Below, in pieces: positions 24,539 to 27,427 of a stretch of 27,427 nucleotides of DNA. Source of the stretch: Bacteroidetes bacterium UBA6161 (GTDB lineage Bacteria; Bacteroidota; Bacteroidia; NS11-12g; UBA955); assembly GCA_002422315.1 (NCBI GenBank), contig DIUJ01000068.1:1-27427 (forward strand), read 5' to 3'. Positions within the stretch are counted from its first letter, which is position 1, and each line of letters opens with the position of its first letter. Both the position numbers and the translations under genes were made by a program. The notes beneath the pieces were generated by a model. It searched no databases. It was not told the DNA's origin and saw only the letters and a list, made by a program, of their open reading frames with translations.

Positions 24539-24590
24539 GACAAATAAAGTCAAAGTGAAACAAATAACAAAGCGGTCGACCCTATTTGTC
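24539..24590. promoter_or_regulatory. Candidate operator in the divergent spacer
   Basis: GACAAATA (24539-24546) and TATTTGTC (24583-24590) form a perfect inverted pair 36 bases apart, and ACAAATA recurs at 24560-24566. The same 8-mer and its complement also lie at 23441-23448 and 23327-23334. The placement between the WYL gene and its divergent neighbour fits a regulator binding site, but the motif is AT-rich and not proven enriched. Confidence 0.3.
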
Positions 24591-24629
24591 AAAATATCTA
24601 ACGTGATTTGCAGAACAAATAAAACATTT

Positions 24630-25124
24630 ATGAATAACATAATAACCAAAACTTTATTATTAATATTGTGCCTAGCTTCTATTTCAGTATCTGGCCAATG
24701 GACTTACAAGAATATCAATAGCGAATTTGATGGAACATTTAAAAAGGCATTTACCCAAACCAATAACAGTGGTTATTTAATAATGGAAGAAGGAGATACT
24801 ATAATGAAAGATTCTGTTGAGATAAAAAGACCTTTTTTAGCACTAAGAGGCTCTTATTTTTGTGATGACTATGCAATCATTGATTTTGTTTTAATTGTGA
24901 ATGGTTCAAACAAGAAATACGAATTTAATGTTTCAAAATCCTCGGATAGTAAGCTTTACTATTTTGATGAATCAATATGGACTGATGAGTTTATTAAGGA
25001 CTTTAAAAGTGCCTCAAAATGTTCCATAAGAGTAAATCAAGAATATTGTTCAGACGATTATTATGTCTTTAACTTTTCCGGCTCTGCCGCAGCTTATAAC
25101 TTCATAACTAAAAAAACAAATTAG
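24630..25124 (+). CDS. Secreted protein of unknown function (164 residues)
   Basis: Starting at ATG 24630 the product has a clear signal peptide (MNNIITKTLLLILCLASISVSGQ). The mature part, about 140 residues, is soluble with aromatic and acidic residues and three cysteines (78, 131 and 140). It ends in CSIRVNQEYCSDDYYVFNF and SGSAAAYNFI, a beta-rich tail reminiscent of small envelope proteins whose last strand carries a S-G-x-x-A-A-x-x-F pattern. I do not assign a family. The open frame extends upstream into the WYL gene, but those codons are not convincing. It is the first of three secreted-protein genes in a row, 94 bases before the next start. Confidence 0.7.
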   Translation: MNNIITKTLLLILCLASISVSGQWTYKNINSEFDGTFKKAFTQTNNSGYLIMEEGDTIMKDSVEIKRPFLALRGSYFCDDYAIIDFVLIVNGSNKKYEFNVSKSSDSKLYYFDESIWTDEFIKDFKSASKCSIRVNQEYCSDDYYVFNFSGSAAAYNFITKKTN

Positions 25125-25218
25125 CCTCATGAAAAAATATCGCATGAAAAAAAATAACCATACTATAAGTGTTAATTTAATTCAAATCCTAGAAAATATA
25201 CTTAATGGAACATTTAAT

Positions 25219-25653
25219 ATGAAAAAAATACTGTTTTTATTGTTCGTATTGATTGGGTTTTCTTTTATGAAGAATTCCAACCAAATAACACTTTTAGATA
25301 GTGAAGGAGAAGCTGTTTCATACATTGATTATAAAGAAAACGGTACTATATTTATGTGGGAAGGGACACCGGTAGCATTTATTCATAATGAAGGAAGAGA
25401 TATATGTATTGTTGGCTTCAATGGTAATTTCTTAGGATGGTATGAGGATGGGATAATATATGACAAGCAAGGTTATGTAGTTGGAGCGAGAAAAGGAGCA
25501 GTAAGTATGATAGCAAAAATTGAAAAAATAAAAGGGATACAGAGAATCATACCAATACGCCCAATCACACCCATTACGCCAATAAAACCAATTTTGCGCT
25601 CAAGATGGAGTAACACTTCTTTAACAGAGTTTTTATATTTAGGGAAAAAATGA
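25219..25653 (+). CDS. Secreted 4-fold beta-flower domain protein
   Basis: From ATG 25219 the product is 144 residues with a hydrophobic leader (MKKILFLLFVLIGFSF). Residues about 23-93 contain four similar strands or blades: ITLLDSEGEAVSYI, TIFMWEGTPVAFI, ICIVGFNGNFLGWY and IIYDKQGYVVGA. This repeating D/G-x-G-x-x-V/L-aromatic pattern is that of the 4-fold beta-flower family, whose function is not established. The tail has a short Pro-Ile repeat (IRPITPITPIKPI). An in-frame ATG at 25129 is possible, but the 30 extra residues would bury the leader. Its TGA overlaps the next start (ATGA), so the two are probably translated together. Confidence 0.72.
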   Translation: MKKILFLLFVLIGFSFMKNSNQITLLDSEGEAVSYIDYKENGTIFMWEGTPVAFIHNEGRDICIVGFNGNFLGWYEDGIIYDKQGYVVGARKGAVSMIAKIEKIKGIQRIIPIRPITPITPIKPILRSRWSNTSLTEFLYLGKK

Positions 25654-26627
25654 TGAACAGAAAATCAATGGTATTTCTATGTTTTTCCATAATTCTTGCA
25701 TCTTTTGTGGAAGCGCAAGTTACTGGTTATGGATATGTTGAAAGAGATCCTAATTATACAATGGATTGGTCTAAAGTAGGTCAAGATATTAGTAAAACAT
25801 TCAATGATGCTGCCTTAGCAAGGCAAGAGCAATACAGTCAATGTGTTGAATTAACTAATCAAATACAAGGAATCATTCTGAAAACAAATTTTCAATCTAA
25901 AAATCAAATGATAAGCTTATTGGCTAATGAAATACACTCATTAACTTATAAGTATTTAGATAACCACAGGAAATTTTTGCAAGAAACTAAGTCGGCAAAC
26001 TTTTCGAGTTATAAAATCGGTTTAAATAATTTGGTTAATAACTCTGTGTTCATTAATAAACAATTATATGATTTGGATTTGTTTTATTTTAACCAAAAAG
26101 AAGAAATCTTAAATAAAAGTCAGAACATAGCTAAATTTAACGCTTTCGACAGTTTATTCAAGCTTACATTATCCAGTATATATGTTCAATCTGTAGATAA
26201 AGAGGGGTATCATTTTAAGTTAAATAATTTGATATTCAATTCCAGTGAAAATTTAACAATGTACAGTCTGTTTGGTTTTGTTGTATCTTCAGCTAACGGA
26301 AGATTTGAAGAATATAAAGATGCTTATAAAGCAAAAATTGAAAAGCAAAGGGATGAGGCTCGTAAATTAGAAAGCGAAATTCTTACTTTGAAAAACTTTG
26401 TTGGTTACCGTAGTAATTATATTTCTAATCTTAATAAAGAATACAGAAAAAAATACTTGAAGAAAGAAGTACAATGGTTAAAAAACTACACACAAACGAC
26501 TGGAATTAATAAGAAATTTATTGTAAATCTAGTTTCAAAAAATCCAAAAAGTTGGAATCTAAATGAAAGACAGATGATATTTAGTCTTAAAAAGTTCTAT
26601 GAAAATGAAGTAAGTACTTTCAAGTAA
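25650..26627 (+). CDS. Secreted helical protein of unknown function (325 residues)
   Basis: The protein opens with a signal peptide (MMNRKSMVFLCFSIILASFVEA, then QVTGYGYVERDPNY). The mature chain is rich in Lys, Glu, Asn and Leu and looks mostly helical, with a likely coiled coil around AKIEKQRDEARKLESEIL. No catalytic motif or sorting domain was found and no family is recognised. ATG 25650 overlaps the TGA of the beta-flower gene; the next codon is also ATG (25653) and could be the true start. Its stop is only 8 bases from the stop of the convergent ATPase gene, leaving no room for a terminator. It probably acts in the periplasm or outside with its two neighbours. Confidence 0.68.
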   Translation: MMNRKSMVFLCFSIILASFVEAQVTGYGYVERDPNYTMDWSKVGQDISKTFNDAALARQEQYSQCVELTNQIQGIILKTNFQSKNQMISLLANEIHSLTYKYLDNHRKFLQETKSANFSSYKIGLNNLVNNSVFINKQLYDLDLFYFNQKEEILNKSQNIAKFNAFDSLFKLTLSSIYVQSVDKEGYHFKLNNLIFNSSENLTMYSLFGFVVSSANGRFEEYKDAYKAKIEKQRDEARKLESEILTLKNFVGYRSNYISNLNKEYRKKYLKKEVQWLKNYTQTTGINKKFIVNLVSKNPKSWNLNERQMIFSLKKFYENEVSTFK

Positions 26628-26635
26628 CTCTTCCC

Positions 26636-27175
26636 TCACTCCATTTTCAAACTCCCACCGCCATTGAATCTCCCACTAGCTGTGGCCATTTTATTTTCTA
26701 CGGTAATGATTACATCTACTTCGTGAGCCAGTTCATTTCCGCCACGGAATTTACCGTCTTTGGTGGAGTGAAACACAAATACAAAACCGATGCGAGGGTA
26801 TTTGTTTTTAAGTTTCACCATATCAGACAACTCCATACCGGCCCGGCTTACACTGTCTATAAACACAAAATCATAGGCACTTAAATTGCCGGGTAATTTT
26901 TCAGCAAAATAAAGCTCTGGGTGGGTAGCATTTACCCTTTGAATTTTATCTTTAAGCGTATAGCCATACCCCTCCTCAATAGCAGCATATAAAACAGGTC
27001 CGTGCTTGCTTGCCAGTTCATTTGCAAACTCCAACATGAGGGTGCTTTTGCCGCTTTTGGGTTGGCCAAATACCATGGCAGTAAACCCTACACTTGGATC
27101 GCCAATAAGTTCTCGGAACTTGCCTTTTAAGCCTATGGTTTCAAAATCCATGCGCATGAGTTCTTCGCTGCTCAT
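26636..27175 (-). CDS. RecA/RadA-superfamily ATPase, short form
   Basis: The 179-residue protein shows a P-loop GQPKSGKST (37-45), the AAIEEGYGYTLKDKI segment with acidic residues suited to catalysis, Walker B YDFVFIDS (101-108), and FHSTKDGKFRGGNELAHEVD near the end, all typical of RecA-fold ATPases related to RadA or phage-type recombination ATPases. Larger relatives carry an N-terminal domain before the P-loop; here an in-frame TAA lies 11 codons upstream of the start, so the gene is either a natural short form or a truncated one. By eye its base composition is less AT-rich than the neighbouring secreted-protein genes. Its substrate and partner are unknown. Confidence 0.75.
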   Translation of the reverse strand: MSSEELMRMDFETIGLKGKFRELIGDPSVGFTAMVFGQPKSGKSTLMLEFANELASKHGPVLYAAIEEGYGYTLKDKIQRVNATHPELYFAEKLPGNLSAYDFVFIDSVSRAGMELSDMVKLKNKYPRIGFVFVFHSTKDGKFRGGNELAHEVDVIITVENKMATASGRFNGGGSLKME

Positions 27176-27267
27176 AGTTTCCTTACTTTTTTGGGGTCCT
27201 GGGCTTTAAGGTATTAACTCCCTTTGGTCGCTGTTCCCTTGGTGGGGGAGCGGTTCAAAGGCAATCC

Positions 27268-27298
27268 AAAAAGCCCAAACAAGAAGTTTGGGTTTTTT
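27268..27298. terminator. Bidirectional intrinsic terminator
   Basis: CCCAAAC (27274-27280) and GTTTGGG (27286-27292) form a 7-base stem with an AAGAA loop, followed by a T-run (27293-27297) and preceded by As (27268-27272), so it could work on either strand. No plus-strand gene ends nearby, so it more likely stops minus-strand transcription coming from beyond the window. Confidence 0.7.
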
Positions 27299-27311
27299 AT
27301 GACCCAAGGCC

Positions 27312-27335
27312 AAGCCTACGTGCGAGCACGGGCTT
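27312..27335. repeat. Hairpin with TA bulge
   Basis: AAGCC (27312-27316) and CGTGC (27319-27323) pair with GCACG (27326-27330) and GGCTT (27331-27335), ten pairs broken by a TA bulge. It lies just before copy 3 of the dispersed repeat. Its design, a long stem with a two-base bulge, resembles the hairpin at 3403-3431. Confidence 0.5.
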
Positions 27336-27350
27336 TAAACCGTTCCGTTT

Positions 27351-27427
27351 TTAACCCAATTTCAGCATTAGAAAATTCTAATATTGAAATGACGAAAAAA
27401 TTGCTTTTTAAGCATTTTTTGTCAGGG
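27351..27427 (+). repeat. Dispersed intergenic repeat, copy 3 (runs to window end)
   Basis: TTCAGCATTAGA and TCTAATATTGAA form a 12-base hairpin (27361-27388) with one wobble and one mismatch. GACGAAAAAA follows, and a tail ending GTCAGGG matches the tail of copy 1. Together with copy 2 it brackets the segment with the WYL gene, secreted triad and ATPase. Confidence 0.55.

Overview
The window is chromosomal DNA of a Bacteroidota bacterium. The evidence is an AT-rich base composition, a secreted protein with a type IX secretion (Por) C-terminal sorting domain, several start regions preceded by the Bacteroidota -7 promoter element TAnnTTTG rather than by Shine-Dalgarno sequences, and a foldase trio (double-parvulin protein, lipoprotein, SurA) followed by MoxR, which is a typical Bacteroidota arrangement. 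Nothing narrows it below phylum. I saw no rRNA, tRNA, CRISPR array or intact transposase.

Layout. 1-571: hairpin-rich non-coding DNA with a remnant of the 3' end of an ACC-deaminase/D-cysteine-desulfhydrase-like gene, cut by a palindromic repeat, then a strong minus-strand terminator. 572-3168 (minus): SlyD-like prolyl isomerase, BadF/GlcNAc-kinase-like ATPase, GNAT acetyltransferase, DUF429-like protein. 3226-3608: a run of at least six perfect or near-perfect inverted repeats. 3609-7876 (plus): a 1252-residue secreted protein built from tandem beta-sandwich repeats and ending in a T9SS domain, then a biotin carrier protein. 7901-12951 (plus): a Wzx-like flippase, Wzz-like chain-length protein and Wzy/O-antigen-ligase-like protein without glycosyltransferases, then an OppC/DppC-type permease. 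13162-18365 (plus): the foldase operon and MoxR. 18438-20069: delta-1-pyrroline-5-carboxylate dehydrogenase, closed by a clear terminator. 20139-22955 (minus): AraC regulator, DsbA-like lipoprotein, DODA-type dioxygenase.

22956-27427 looks like an accessory segment. It begins and ends with copies of an intergenic repeat also found at 3311-3387. Inside are a hairpin/terminator region that may encode a small RNA, a possible 52-codon gene, a WYL-domain regulator transcribed away from three secreted proteins of unknown function (the middle one a 4-fold beta-flower protein), and a short RecA/RadA-like ATPase whose base composition looks less AT-rich than the secreted genes.

Functional themes are envelope biogenesis (T9SS cargo, polysaccharide export and polymerisation, outer-membrane protein folding) and housekeeping enzymes. 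The least explained material is the WYL-secreted-triad segment and the dispersed structured repeat that borders it.
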